From Berberis thunbergii (Eukaryota; Streptophyta; Magnoliopsida; Ranunculales; Berberidaceae), in the NCBI GenBank assembly GCA_003290165.1, contig QNQO01000645.1, forward strand, positions 372,001 through 436,000: a stretch of DNA of 64,000 nucleotides, given 5' to 3'. Below, piece after piece: positions 1 through 10,665 of the stretch. How positions within the stretch are numbered: position 1 is the first letter of the stretch; each line of letters starts with the position of its first letter. Both the position numbers and the translations under genes were made by a program. A model generated the notes under the pieces. The model made no database searches and was not told the origin of the DNA. It was given only the letters and a program-made list of their open reading frames with translations.

Positions 1-60
1 GAAATCTGGAGAGACAACAGATACTACTAACTATCAAAAGCCATATCATATCAATTTTAC

Positions 61-149
61 CCAATATTGATGGCAGTGCCCATCTTGTCTCCAGTCAAAA
101 CCCATATCTTTATCCCAGCTTGAGCAAGTTTGTCAATACAATTTGGAAC
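61..149 (-). pseudogene. P4-type ATPase (phospholipid flippase) exon fragment
   Basis: Read on the minus strand from 149 to 61, an open 89-bp exon encodes a peptide containing [16 protein letters not shown] followed by [13 protein letters not shown]. This is the phosphorylation/hinge segment of P4 ATPases (plant ALA family, lipid flippases of the endomembrane system); TGDK is the ATP-binding signature. The exon is flanked by a pyrimidine-rich acceptor (ttctttcag, ending at 150) and a GT donor at 60-59, the phase expected of a true exon. No neighbouring ALA exon could be recognised to its right (the 5' direction), so this is either the last exon of a remnant or an edge exon of a gene lying mostly left of the window. 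Family assignment is firm; gene integrity is unknown. Confidence 0.7.
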
Positions 150-1009
150 CTGAAAGAAAAACAAGAAAATCATATCATAAATTCCATACAATATTTACAA
201 TATCTTCTTCCATACAATATTTACTAGATCATAAATTCACTACTGATTAAGATAACTAGCTTATCTCATTACGGAATATGCTTAATAATAAGCTTTATGA
301 AATAAGCCCATTAAATTGGTTCAGTGGTATAAGTGTTCTTCAATAGACATTATATCATTCAATGAAAATATAAAGAAGAAATCACAAGGTGGCTTACCTC
401 ATTCAGCATCCTATGCAACTCATCCCTCGCTTCAACAACTCGAAAATATTAGATTAAACCATACCTCAATACCTGACTCCGACGCTGCATTTATACTAAA
501 ATTGAAGCATACCTCAATACCTGCCTCTGATCATTAGTTGATTCAGTCCCAAATTTCATACTCAATTTGAAGCTGAAGTAGAAAAGCTTCAACATACCCA
601 TGCAAACATATTCAGCTTCTACATAGCTACAAAATCCATATGTCCATTAACTATTTTACTAAATGCATAGTAGATATTGGATGAAGGACAAAGAACTTGT
701 ATAAGAAAGATACTAACCCATATGTACAAATTGGATGAAGTGATACCTGTAAGCTCCAATTGTAAGTACTTGAACAGCAGGGACTAATCAGTGGCAAATA
801 GACCAAATGCATTTAAAAGGGAAAAAATCTCAATAGGAAAAGTGGACATGTGATTCCAACTGCTGATTTTTCAGTCTCCAATCTTCAGATGGTGTCCTGA
901 ATTCCTTTTGCAATTTGTCTCTCTCATCATCCTTTGAAGTTAAGCGCTTAATAAAACACTCTAAATAGCTTGGAGAAATCTCATCTAAGTTTTTCCACCT
1001 GTGACCAAG
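150..1009. other. Spacer with unassigned exon-like scraps
   Basis: No gene can be called. On the minus strand short open stretches with splice-like borders appear near 370-450 and 745-780, and 860-1000 gives a charged, helix-forming reading, but none matches a family I recognise. These could be decayed exons of the same region that yielded the two ATPase fragments. Confidence 0.4.
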
Positions 1010-1143
1010 TGTGGTGTAATTTCTTCACTTTCTCAGCTTTCTCATCAGGCTTGGCTTCAGCAATAACAGTATCAATCCCAACTTCATTTGTAATGGAATT
1101 TGTTGTGCCCAATTATCACTAGTAACCATAATGATATTATTCC
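1010..1143 (-). pseudogene. P1B-type (heavy-metal/copper) ATPase fragment
   Basis: The minus strand reads MVTSDNW, then after a one-base deletion NEVGIDTVIAEAKPDEKAEK. This is the segment after the catalytic domain hinge of P1B ATPases (plant HMA5-like copper pumps), where the family has a TGDNW motif followed by an IAEAKP block. The frameshift directly after the tryptophan codon and the lack of neighbouring exons show it is a dead fragment. It belongs to a different P-type subfamily from the exon at 61-149, so the two are not parts of one gene. It lies just outside the recognised coding part of the CACTA transposon and on the same strand, so capture by a transposon is possible but unproven. 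Confidence 0.65.
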
Positions 1144-1284
1144 AACCAATCCCCTCATTGTTCTATCTCTCAAAACTCCCTAAAACCCTATTTAGATGAA
1201 TACAACTCTCTAAAATGCAAAATCAATTGACATTTGAAGCAGTTAAACATTTTATTATGCAATACATAAACTGACATTTAACAG

Positions 1285-1400
1285 TATTCTACAACATTAC
1301 AGCATTACGCAACAACAGCATTACAACATTACACAACAACATTACAACAGTAACAACAACATTACACGGTAACATTACAGCATTAACATTCCTATAACAT
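1285..1400. repeat. Imperfect ACATTACARCA tandem repeat
   Basis: Short units built from acattacaacaac and acagcattac are repeated about ten times without a strict period. It is a simple low-complexity tract with no coding potential. Confidence 0.6.
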
Positions 1401-1537
1401 ATGTACACATGCATGGATACAAGTGGATCTACAAAATTGGTAGCTCAAGCACATATTCAGGAATTCAAGACCAAGAGAGATATTCATTCAGGCATTCAAA
1501 TATATATTACAAGTCTCGATCAATGCTTACAGAAACT

Positions 1538-1810
1538 CTAAATCATAACAACTTTGTCTGCTGACCATGCTACTGTAGTACCAATGGCATCTTCAATAAA
1601 TTCCAGCTCAGATGTAGGCCTCCAAAGAGATGCAATAGAAACTTTTGGACTATCTACCCAAACTTTAATAGCATGAAAACCCAAGGGAATGTGATGAACA
1701 ACCTGATTTGGATCACTTGAAGACCAACATTTTCAGCAACTACTTGTTTCGAACCACTAACATCCAACAACTTGCACTTTTTCTTTGAATCGGTGTTCAC
1801 ACTCTAACAA
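1538..1810 (-). pseudogene. CACTA element accessory protein, C-terminal part
   Basis: The minus strand reads VVHHIPLGFHAIKVWVDS, then ELEFIEDAIGTTVAW and ends at a stop (1540-1538). This resembles the C-terminal domain of the second protein found in plant CACTA transposons (DUF8039-like; function unknown), which ends with a VAWP motif. A one-base frameshift near 1720 separates this from an upstream Lys-rich stretch. It lies downstream of the TNP2 transposase on the same strand, the usual CACTA order. Recognition is from memory of the family and is moderate. Confidence 0.5.
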
Positions 1811-1999
1811 CAAGTCAAACAAGAAAAATACATTAAACTGAATAATCACTTTACTAATAGATTCCTGAAGATATATATAGTTACTTCAATTATGCATTAG
1901 TGTATGCCAATCACATTTAACTTACCAAATGATATGATGCATTTTCGACATCCTAATTTTCAGGTACTTTTCCAGAACAACTTGTTTAGCTGGCCATGC

Positions 2000-4160
2000 G
2001 ATAGTATAATCAACGACATCTTCAACCGAAGTATTGCATTTCTAGGCTCTTTTGGAAGTAATCCTCGTAAAGCAACCGATCGCAACTATTGCATTAGAAC
2101 ATGATAATCATGGGAATTCAAGCCAATGACCTTGCATTCCTCACAAGATTCACACCTTCCAATGTTTGAACAATAGCCATCAACTCCCTTGAAGTCATAT
2201 AATCTCTTGCAAAATTTCTTCTTTTCAGACCTTGAAAATGTCCATGGAGCAGGTGGAAGGTATGTTCTGCTTCCATGAGGTTGTGGATGCAGGTTCTTTC
2301 GTATTTGCATATCATGTAAATCCTTACGAGCATTAACCCCATCTTTTGACTTTCCACAGTGCAACATTGTGCCTATAATACTTTCACAAACATTTTTTTC
2401 GACATGCATTACGTCTAAATTATGACATAATGGAAGTTCCTACAAAAACATGAACGTAACCATTAATACTTACTTTTTTAGACCATTACTGAATATAAAC
2501 AAAAAACAAAGCGATTAAAGACATAAAAACTAACCTCCCAATATGGTAAATCAAAAAAGATTGACCTTTTCTTCCACCTTGATAGTTCATCATGATCATC
2601 ATCATCGTCATTGCCATCAACATCGTCATCACTATTATCATCAGCATCATTAGCATTATCATTTCTTTTTCTTTTTTTGTTATGACATTTTCCAAAATCA
2701 TTTGAAAAATTCTTAAGAGCAATAGAAATGTTCCGACCAGACAAGATTCTAGACTTCCAACCTTCTTTTCTCGATATTCATGTGTAGGTGAAAGAAATTT
2801 CCTATGACCCATGTATGCAAATTTCTTACTGTGTGTTAACTATCTGTAATGCGTTGTTTTGCTATAAAGAGGACATGCATTTTTACCTTTTGTACATCAT
2901 CCAATAGGTTTCCATATGCTGGAAAATCACTTATGGTCCATAGCAAAATTGCTCTAAGATTAAAAATATTTCCACCAAACGCATCATAGGCCTCTGCTCC
3001 ATTGTGCCACAAATGTTGCAAGTCTTTTATAAGTGGCTGTAAGTAGACGTCTATGTCATTTGCAGGTTATTTTGGACCCGAAATCAGTAGCGTTAACATG
3101 ATATTATCTTTCTTCATGCACAACGCAGGAGGCAAATTGTAGTTAACTAGCATCACTGGCCAACAACTGTATTTAGAGCTTAGCATGGAAAAATGATTAA
3201 AACCATCAGTAAAAAGACCAAGTCCGAGCTTGCGTGGATCAGTTGCAAATGATTCCCATTTATCATTAACAAATTCCCATGTTACGGAATCAATAGGGTA
3301 CCGCATTTTTCCATCTTTGCTTTTATTATTGAAATGCCACCTTAAATCTGCAGCCATTTTTTCAGACCTAAACATCCTTTTGAATCTTGAAATTATAGGA
3401 AAGTACCTCAAAACTTTAACAGGAATACTTTTTCTAATCTCTTTGTTCCTCTTATTTTTCTACCATTCCAGAAGCACCACATTTAGGACAATTGTCCAAG
3501 TCCTTGTACTCTTTTCTAAATAGACAACAATCATTCTTACAAGCATGAATCTTTTCATAACCAATCTCAAATGACTTGAGAAAATTTTTAACCGAGTAAA
3601 ACGACTTCAAAAGTGCATTGTCCTGCATGTGGAAGCATGTCTGACAATGTCTCAAGAAGCTCACTAAAACTTTTATCAGACCATCCACTTTGAGTTTTAA
3701 GTCGATATAAAGCTACAATGGCTGATAGCTTGTTATAATTTGAACAGTTCAGGTACAAAGGGGTTTCTGCATCTTTTCTTTTTTCTATAAAATCATCAGC
3801 ATGTATGTATTTAGTAGGTTCAATGTAGTATTCATTAACCAACTAAGTAGGCTTCATATATTCTTCATCAAAAAAGTGGGCAGCTCTATATAAGTTATAT
3901 GTCTCGTCGTTCCACATTTTTTCAGGAAAGTTGTCATCAATAATTATCTGCTCTCCATGATCATACCAATTTTTAATTTGTTTGTACTTTGCATCCATTC
4001 CCCTTGTAACCAAATGTTCAACAACAATACTACCACACTGATGCTCTACATTGCGACAATCTATGCAAGGGCATAAGATCATTTTAGGATTTCCCAAGTT
4101 GTTTGTAACCATTTTCACAAAATTCCATGTTCCTTTCTCGTACTCAGGATCAGCTCTATA
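2000..4160 (-). pseudogene. TNP2-type transposase of a CACTA (En/Spm) transposon, decayed
   Basis: In order along the minus strand: a transposase-associated domain (about 4155-3850) with CPCIDCRN and an HG pair; a Cys-rich segment (about 3690-3455) with NCPKCG; the Transposase_21 (TNP2) core (about 3440-2840) with LRWHF, DPRKLGLGLFTDGFNHF, CWPVMLVNYNLPP and AYDAFGGNIFNLRAILLWTISDFPAYGN; then, after intron-like gaps, HVEKNVCESIIG and the DUF4218-like NSHDYHVLMQ followed by LRGLLPKEPRN. TNP2 catalyses cut-and-paste transposition. Nonsense changes (after the first domain, after SGPK, after HVLMQ) and at least one frameshift (near 3600) show it no longer encodes a working protein. Confidence 0.88.
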
Positions 4161-4617
4161 ACAAGAAAGACAAGAAAAACCTATTTCTCTAAGACCTCTG
4201 ACATTTCTAATTCTATATTAAATATCTAACTACGCACAACTAATTTTGTACCCGTGAAGACCAACCCAACCTTTATCCAGCATCATATATTCTTGTAGTA
4301 CTCAGCCCAACAAATTCTAAAATTCAAACAAATAACTACTTAAATCTTCATGGGGTAATTGAAAGTTTCATATATATATATGCAATACTTGAAGACAAAT
4401 CCAATTTCATACTAAATAGATATTCATATCCGTTCTGAAAGCATTACAAACTGGCAACATAAATGTTAAACACAAAGACAAAAATTAAATTCAGACAACG
4501 CTATAGCATCAATGTGATGAAGGGGTACAAATTGGACAAATTTTGGCCTTTTCATAGCACTAAGTGAAAAAATGTTATTGTCATATGCTATTAATGAGAA
4601 ATTGTTGTGTAGTAGTG

Positions 4618-6073
4618 AATGCCATCTTTTCAAAGAAATCGTAATTATAATACGTTCAGAATATATGTTAGAAACTTTTTAATGATACCCGTTACGACAT
4701 CATTTCCTTGCATACATGACAGTGACTTAAAAACTATAACTAGATCAACCAAGAAAATGAATCAAAACACCATCTTTCAAAAAATAAAAAATTGTATTAC
4801 TCAAATAACACAATTTACATAACTTTTGAATAGTATCCCCTCTACAATATCATTTCCATGCATATATAATTGACCTAAAAAATTTTACACCTATTGCCTA
4901 GTGATCACTTGTTGAGTGTGTGTGTGTGCATTTTTTTTCTTAAAGGATCACTTGCAGAGTGTTAATATGGTCATTTTCCTGTTCTGTTGTTTGTTTTGGA
5001 TTTAGAGTGTTAATATGGTATGTATGTTTGCCTAAATAAATTATTGAGGTACAAAAATTGGCTTCAGAGCTAATACAAAAATATAATAAAACATAAATCC
5101 TTATCTTTTATGAAGATAGAAATAGTAATTCAAGAAAGCAAATAAACTAAATGTTGTTTCAAGAAAGAAAGTGACAAACCTTTTAGTTTTCCTCCTAATA
5201 GAACTATTTTAATTTTCCCCCATTCAACCTCTGCATCACCTGGTTCATATTCAAACAGAGGTAAGTTGAAACAAACAAACAAATAAGACGGGGGGGAAGG
5301 CCTAAAATATTGATCTAAACAAAAAGATTTAAAAAAAAAAAAAAACCATTACATGGGAATCATTTAGTTCAACAATGAAATCACATCTTCTCGAATGGAG
5401 TATTTATTAAATATCCAAACCATAGGAGATTCTCCAATTGAAACAAATGTTATAGGTGAAATACTTGCATTTTCTTTATAAGAAGAACCAAAGAGGTTTG
5501 CATTTATTGAACAAAAAAATTTGTTTTCTATGGCAAATTTTGAACCACTAATTAGTTTAAGGGCAAAAGAAAATGCCTCCAAAAAAATAAATAACTAGCA
5601 TTGAACAAGAGAAAAAAGAATGTAGGGTATGATGAAACACTAATGTGGAGATTCAAAATGAGTCTGTACTAAATTACCTCTTTAGTTCAGAGTTCAACAG
5701 AGTCCTGGGCAGGCTTTTTTGATAGTCTCTACCTTCATTTTTCTATCTTTAAACTCTAATTTCATATACAACGCCGCAGTTGTACGTCCCTATTGAATTA
5801 AATGTCAGCGAATTAGGTAGCACTCCACTTTTCATCATTAGCAAATGGTTTAGTTAATTATCATTTAATGGTAGAGAAAATAGAGAAGAGAGTTCATTAA
5901 CAATATGAAAGAGACCAGTTCAATTAAATGCAAAAGGGAGGAACATTTTGGTTCTCATCCTCTGTAACTGTATATGAAAATTGATATATTTACATCATTG
6001 ATAATTCTAGATTTTACAAAATTGGAGACTACTCTTTGTGGATCAGTCCTAATTGTCGCTCTCACAAGCCCAT
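4618..6073. other. AT-rich spacer
   Basis: No gene recognised. It contains a diverged direct duplication (about 4680-4735 and 4830-4890, both around catcatttcc/atcatttcc), a short TG run at 4917-4927 and homopolymers near 5290 and 5330. The small ORF on the minus strand at 5364-5582 has no recognisable features. Confidence 0.5.
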
Positions 6074-6226
6074 CTAACAACATGTTAGGTCATTGAAGGT
6101 GTTTTCACTACAAGGAATTGTCAGACCTCCCATTGGATTATTGAACCCAAATTCTTCCTCAACTTTGCTTAGAAAAACTTGAAATGAAGGGTGGTTGTAA
6201 GGCATCCGAGGTAGACAAATAGCCAT
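6074..6226 (-). CDS. SAUR-like protein, internally shortened (50 aa)
   Basis: A single-exon ORF begins [10 protein letters not shown] and continues [32 protein letters not shown], the conserved second half of the SAUR (small auxin up RNA) domain. SAURs are small, intronless, auxin-induced proteins that promote cell expansion, many by inhibiting PP2C.D phosphatases at the plasma membrane. Typical members are about 90-100 residues; here the N-terminal MAI-LPR start is joined directly to the HPSFQ block, so the middle (the usual VPKGH and FVVP region) is missing, about 35-45 residues. The junction is in frame. A tatatatag TATA box lies 115-125 bases upstream. It may be a deletion allele or a pseudogene; auxin-binding activity is not implied. 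Confidence 0.7.
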   Translation of the reverse strand: MAICLPRMPYNHPSFQVFLSKVEEEFGFNNPMGGLTIPCSENTFNDLTCC

Positions 6227-6337
6227 GGATTATAAGATATAAGACAATAAAAAACTAGAACCAGCTATGAAAGTGTATGTTAAGAAAGAAAATTGAACAC
6301 TTGAAGTTGACTGATATTATCTTAGCTTGTTGTCAGG

Positions 6338-6349
6338 AGTATATATAGA
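6338..6349 (-). promoter_or_regulatory. TATA box of the SAUR-like gene
   Basis: The minus strand reads ctatatatactc about 115 bases upstream of the ATG at 6226, a normal position for a plant TATA box with a short 5' leader. It suggests the shortened gene kept its own promoter rather than being a processed copy. Confidence 0.55.
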
Positions 6350-6753
6350 AAGAAGAGTAAATGAAAATGGTAGATGAGATGTCCTCCTATGATCAATTGG
6401 ATTTGGTAGTACTCAAGCCATCTTCACGGTGATCACATGATATTGCCTTCCTATTCCTATGAACTCTCTACGGTAGTGGTCCTATCAATTGCTTGTTTGT
6501 TTCAAAAACAACATTCCCTACCATGTAAGAATAGTTCACGATGTCTAACCCTCCTTTGTACACCAGAAAAAAAAAAAACAAAACAAAAAAAATTAAAAAG
6601 CTATTTATGTATATAGGAAAGCTAGATAATATTTCCTACGAAGTATAGGAAATCTATTAGGTTTACATCCCTGTTAGGAAAAACAATAAGGTAGCACTGC
6701 AAACACATAGGCCCATAGATGTCGAAAGCATCTATCTACCACCATAAAATAGT
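6350..6753. other. Spacer
   Basis: No gene recognised; an A-rich run at 6568-6598. Part of it is presumably the SAUR promoter. Confidence 0.4.
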
Positions 6754-7248
6754 ATGACAACCCTTAATTTTATGGGGTATAGTGTAGCATGCTCTAATCC
6801 TCACATGGTGTCTTTTACAGATGTTTTAGGTCAGACATCTAAAATCTGGCCACTTTCACCAACAGTACCTAGGACTCACCAACACTTTCCCCCCCCCCCT
6901 GCAGCAATGTGCAAACCTTATCAGTCCGAGAATGATCCCATGTGGTTCTGCCACCGTTTTAAAGTTAAATGGTAGGAACAGTTTGACCACTCCCGAGTTA
7001 CAAAAGAATGAGTTCTCCATTTTTTCTCAGGCAAAGATCATTCTCCTGCTCCTCAGGTGAATCCAATTGAATCCCTTTCAGACGCTAAGCTTCTTCGCAA
7101 ACACATCAGGAAGCAGCTTCAAGGGAAACCTACAAGAGCTCAACTCCTAGAAACATTGTCCAAGATCTATTCAGATGAAGACAATGAACCTACAGTTCCA
7201 CTCAATGAAGACGATTGCTATGACGTCCTCTCCCCACTTGATTGATAG
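6754..7248 (+). pseudogene. Endogenous caulimovirid: 3' end of the polyprotein ORF
   Basis: Plus-strand fragments read NDPMWFCHRFKVKW, then after a stop and a frameshift a charged C-terminal tail ending DVLSPLD and a stop at about 7243-7245. The tail is directly followed by a non-coding region with a promoter, a tRNA-Met primer site and a movement-protein ORF, the arrangement of a circular caulimovirid genome (the end of one unit joined to the start of the next). The assignment of this piece is by position; I do not recognise its domain. A run of ten C near 6890 and stops at about 6973 and 7010 break it. Confidence 0.5.
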
Positions 7249-7249
7249 A

Positions 7250-7940
7250 CCCACCATTTGCACACCATCAGAGGCAGCATCTGCCAGCAGACACTATAAA
7301 ACAAGACACTACAAAGGCATCCATGTGAAGCCACTGTTCACCCACTACAAAAGCAACTACAATCGAAACATTTTCCACAATACCTACCGACAGTCAAAAG
7401 CAAATAATTTTGCATTATCACAAAGGACAAGTTGTCCACCTACCTTATCTTTCCAGCGAGGCTTATTTTCATTGGGATCCCCTCTATTTAAGCAAGTAGT
7501 TTTCTAAGTTGAGGGTAAGCGAGTTTTATCATGTAAGCTTCTATCTTTCTTTTCTTTGTACAAATTATATTTCAATAAAATCATAATTCAATAGACTATT
7601 TAGTTTGATCTTACAATTAATCCCCAAGTGTAAACCAAGAAATTGGCTTGAGGCTGTATCGATCTCTAATATAGTTTAGAGAATTTTTGTATTGTATTGT
7701 AAATTTGGTTTTGTAATTCATTTCTCTACTGATCTTTGCATAACATCTCTGTTTTATATCTATTTGTATCTATCTTACCTTTGTTAGCAAGTCCTGGGTA
7801 GAAATTGGTATCAGAGCCAAACCAATTTTTATCTATTTACCAACAACTAGAAATCTTTGCATAACATCTATGTTTTATATCTATTTGTATCTATCTTACC
7901 TCTGTTAGCAAGTCCTAGGTAGAAATTGGTATCAGAGCCA
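7250..7940 (+). promoter_or_regulatory. Caulimovirid intergenic region with TATA box and tRNA-Met primer sites
   Basis: The region resembles the large intergenic region of plant pararetroviruses. A TATA-like ctctatttaag lies at 7482-7492, followed by a leader. The minus-strand primer site tggtatcagagcca, complementary to the 3' end of initiator tRNA-Met, is present at 7806-7819 and again at 7927-7940. LTR retrotransposons use the same primer, but no LTR is seen here and the next ORF is a viral movement protein, which favours a caulimovirid. Confidence 0.6.
7732..7940 (+). repeat. 121-bp direct duplication spanning the primer-binding site
   Basis: Sequence beginning atctttgcataacatct at 7732 and running through the primer site to 7819 is repeated from 7853 to 7940, offset by exactly 121 bases with only a few substitutions. 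Between them lie 33 unique bases. The result is two tRNA-Met primer sites in tandem. Confidence 0.85.
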
Positions 7941-8166
7941 TGTCTCTTTTTCTTCGGGGGGAAAGTGTTGGTGAGTCCTAGGTACTGTTGGTCAACCGTT
8001 GATAGCGTTGGTAAGCCTGTACGTATGTTGGTTAGCCATTATGAGCCCTGACTAAGTCACCATGTTGAGCGCAGTGTTTACGGATTAGGTGGTCCCATAT
8101 TGGTGTTCCAGCTGTAGGTGATCCTAGTACAGTGTTCCCAATCCTCAACCTCAAAGATTTTGAAAA

Positions 8167-8983
8167 ATGTCTTTGCTTTCAAAATTTACCCGAGCTTCTA
8201 GCTCTAGGTCAAGACATATTCCATGTGTAAACCACATGGAATGTAGAATTTCAGAAGTAGAAAAGAATTTACAAAAATGCTCAATACCAGAAATTCCTTA
8301 CAAAAACATTTATAATGTTTCAAAATCCTTGTTTCCTCAAAAAACAGAAGATTTGATTGATATGGTTGAACAAACTATATCTTTTGATGGATCTATGGAT
8401 TCAAAACAGCTTTTTTTCAAATGAAACTTTGCCATATCTTCAAAGTAATGAATACAAATATATCCATATTGGATTGATTCAAATATTGATTAAACCCCTG
8501 ACAAGAACAGAACTTGACACATGTGTTTTGATCGCTTTTCGCGATTGTCGGCACAATAGGTTCGATGACTCGCTCTTAGGAATCGTAGAGTCAACTCTTG
8601 CAATGGGTCCAATCTATTTTGATTGTTACCCCAATTTCTCAGTATCTCTTACGGATCCACATATCCTCGAGACACTGACTCTCAATATCCAGACATTTGG
8701 ATATGACATGCTTCCTTGATCAAAACCATTGGCTTTGATCTACAAGATAACCTTCAAAGCCATGAAGACTCAGTTGAGTCCTAAAGCACTTATGGAGTCT
8801 ACAAAAGGATATACCATCCTTTTCCAGGCAAACAAAGAAAAAACAAGTGTTACTGTTCCCAAGACAATATACTGGAACCAAATCACCCTTCCAGTCCCAT
8901 GGCAGGTTCCCACTGAACCTAGAAGACATGTTCCCAGTCGATTGAATCAGATCTTAACTCTTGAAGACAAAACGGTTGAATGA
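8167..8983 (+). pseudogene. Endogenous caulimovirid movement protein (30K superfamily), broken
   Basis: Plus-strand reading in two frames: the N-terminal part (8167 to about 8418) and the core (about 8418 to 8983). The core contains PIYFDCYPNFSVSLTDPHI and ends in a tail before TGA at 8981-8983; this matches the viral movement-protein family that enlarges plasmodesmata for cell-to-cell spread. A frameshift at the T run near 8410 and an in-frame stop at 8717-8719 disable it. It begins about 230 bases after the second primer site, as in caulimovirids whose first domain is the movement protein (petuvirus- or florendovirus-like). No coat, protease or reverse transcriptase domain was recognised after it, so the copy is a fragment. 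Confidence 0.72.
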
Positions 8984-9983
8984 TAATCCTACATAGAGTT
9001 CACTTTGGATTCCTTATTAGCATCTCAAGCAAACCTTTCCAGGTTTTAGAATCACTTTCATATTTATCAAAGGACATAACATTTTCTTGAATTATCATAA
9101 ATAACTGACTGAGACATTTTCACTCCCATCTTATTCACTGATACTACCATATTCTTGCAAAGTTTCACCCAGAGGAGGCGAGGATTCATGGTCCAAGTTC
9201 ATCTGATTTCAGAGGATATACCTTAAAACTGTGCCTTTATTGTTTTACATTAGACCTATTAGAGTTGTTCAAGGAATGAAAAACCCCGACTTGGCAAGCT
9301 GATATCTAGTTATGTTTCATAGCAGAAACCATTGCAAACAAAGCTTGACCTCATTCAGTTTTATCCACAAATTTACACACCTTACAAGATAAAGTTAATG
9401 TTCATTATTGGTTTCAACTTGAACCGCAAACCGAATCAGATCAATGGGTTTGATAGAAATGCAAACCAAACTAGATCAAATTTGGAATGAAACCGAGCCG
9501 ATATGACATTCAATTCGTAAACTGAACCAACTGACAAAAACTTTGCTAAAATCGACTTAAATCGAACTTACCGACTGATTTGCTTAAAAAGAAACATAAC
9601 ATATTATATCTCAGCCTACCTGACTATTGGTTTGGTTCAATTTCCAAAGTGTTGCAAACCAAGATCAAAACCAAACCAAGTTGATCGATCTGGTTTGGTT
9701 CGAGCGGGTAACTCGGTTCGTTCAGTTATTTAACAGTATATTAATGTTAGATGAATGAAACACCTAATTTATTTATGTATTTATCTAAATATGAATGCTA
9801 GATGAAGTTTTCATATATTTCAGTAGTATGAATTAAGAAAAAAAAAAAAGAACGAAAACCCAAAATGTCATAAAATTGGGGAATGTTTGGAGGAAGTTCT
9901 CTTTTGATGAGCACAGAAACTTAGAATAATATAGAAATCTAATCCCAATATAAACTTTTGTTTTTGAAAACACTTCAATTTTT
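8984..9983. other. Decayed spacer
   Basis: No gene recognised. The first 400 bases may be further degenerate pararetrovirus sequence. From about 9415 to 9735 the text is rich in aaccaaac / ggtttggttcg words that can pair across the segment, suggesting a very old inverted-repeat element without definable ends. Confidence 0.35.
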
Positions 9984-10665
9984 ATGGTACAAGTAGATGA
10001 TGTTAAAAGGGGGTTTATTTTAGTTTATAAAATAAGGTTGCAGCAAAGTTTCGTCTTACAAAGTTGCAGCATGGATGATGATGCAAAGAAGATAGAGCAG
10101 TGGATCATGGCAAGAAATTGTCCCTTCAGAGTTGTTGGCATTGTTGGTATGGGAGGAATCGGCAAGAGCACACTTGCTAAAAAAATACACAATGGTCATA
10201 GGGTGCAGGAGTTTTTTATCGTGTATTGTTTGTGACAGTTTCTCGGAATTTCAAGTTTGAAGAGTCCCTTAAATATGTGTTGAGAAAACTAAATGCCAGA
10301 ACAGACTCAACACACATGAGTCCCCGTGATGTGTTATGGGAAATAAAAAACGAGTTATCCAAGAAAAGGTACTTGGTTATCTTAGATGATGTGTGGGGAA
10401 TTGATGAACAATCATAGTGGAATAGCTTCAAATCAACTTTGCGTCAACATGGACCTGGTGATTATGTAATTGTCACAACTAGGAATAAAGATGTGGCGTT
10501 AAAGATGGGAGCAAATGAGAAGCACATACATTATTCTAAATTTCTTCCTGATGAACATTGATGGTCTATATTTGCAAATGAGGCATTTGCAAATTTAGTG
10601 GGTTGGTATCAAGATTCAAATATTCAAGGAGATCGTGTCTAAATGTGGAGGGCTTCCTCTGACTC
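9984..10665 (+). pseudogene. NB-ARC (CC-type NLR) disease-resistance gene fragment
   Basis: Plus-strand motifs in order: P-loop GMGGIGKSTLAKK (about 10150-10185), RNBS-A-like VLFVTVSRNFKFEE after a frameshift near 10220, kinase-2 YLVILDDVWG (10370-10400), RNBS-B GDYVIVTTRN (10455-10485), RNBS-C-like SKFLPDEH, and GLPL as KCGGLPL near 10640. The Trp ending kinase-2 marks a non-TIR NLR, intracellular immune receptors that bind ADP/ATP. At least two frameshifts and three stops are present, and there is no N-terminal domain and no LRR region: the match stops about 25 bases after GLPL. Confidence 0.85.

Larger units (their letters stand above)
1538..4617 (-). mobile_element. CACTA-superfamily DNA transposon, one end found
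   Basis: The right terminus is visible as gtgtagtagtg ending at 4617, i.e. CACTACTACAC on the minus strand, the signature end of CACTA elements. The element encodes a decayed TNP2 transposase and an accessory protein on the minus strand. The left terminus was not identified: a CACTACT at 238 shares only seven bases and the 3-bp flanks do not match, so the left limit given is only the last recognised coding base. Confidence 0.7.

Noticed and set aside
238..244. CACTACT as left end of the CACTA transposon
   Set aside because: Only seven bases match the right end and the 3-bp flanks (att and aat) are not a duplication; the true left end remains unknown.
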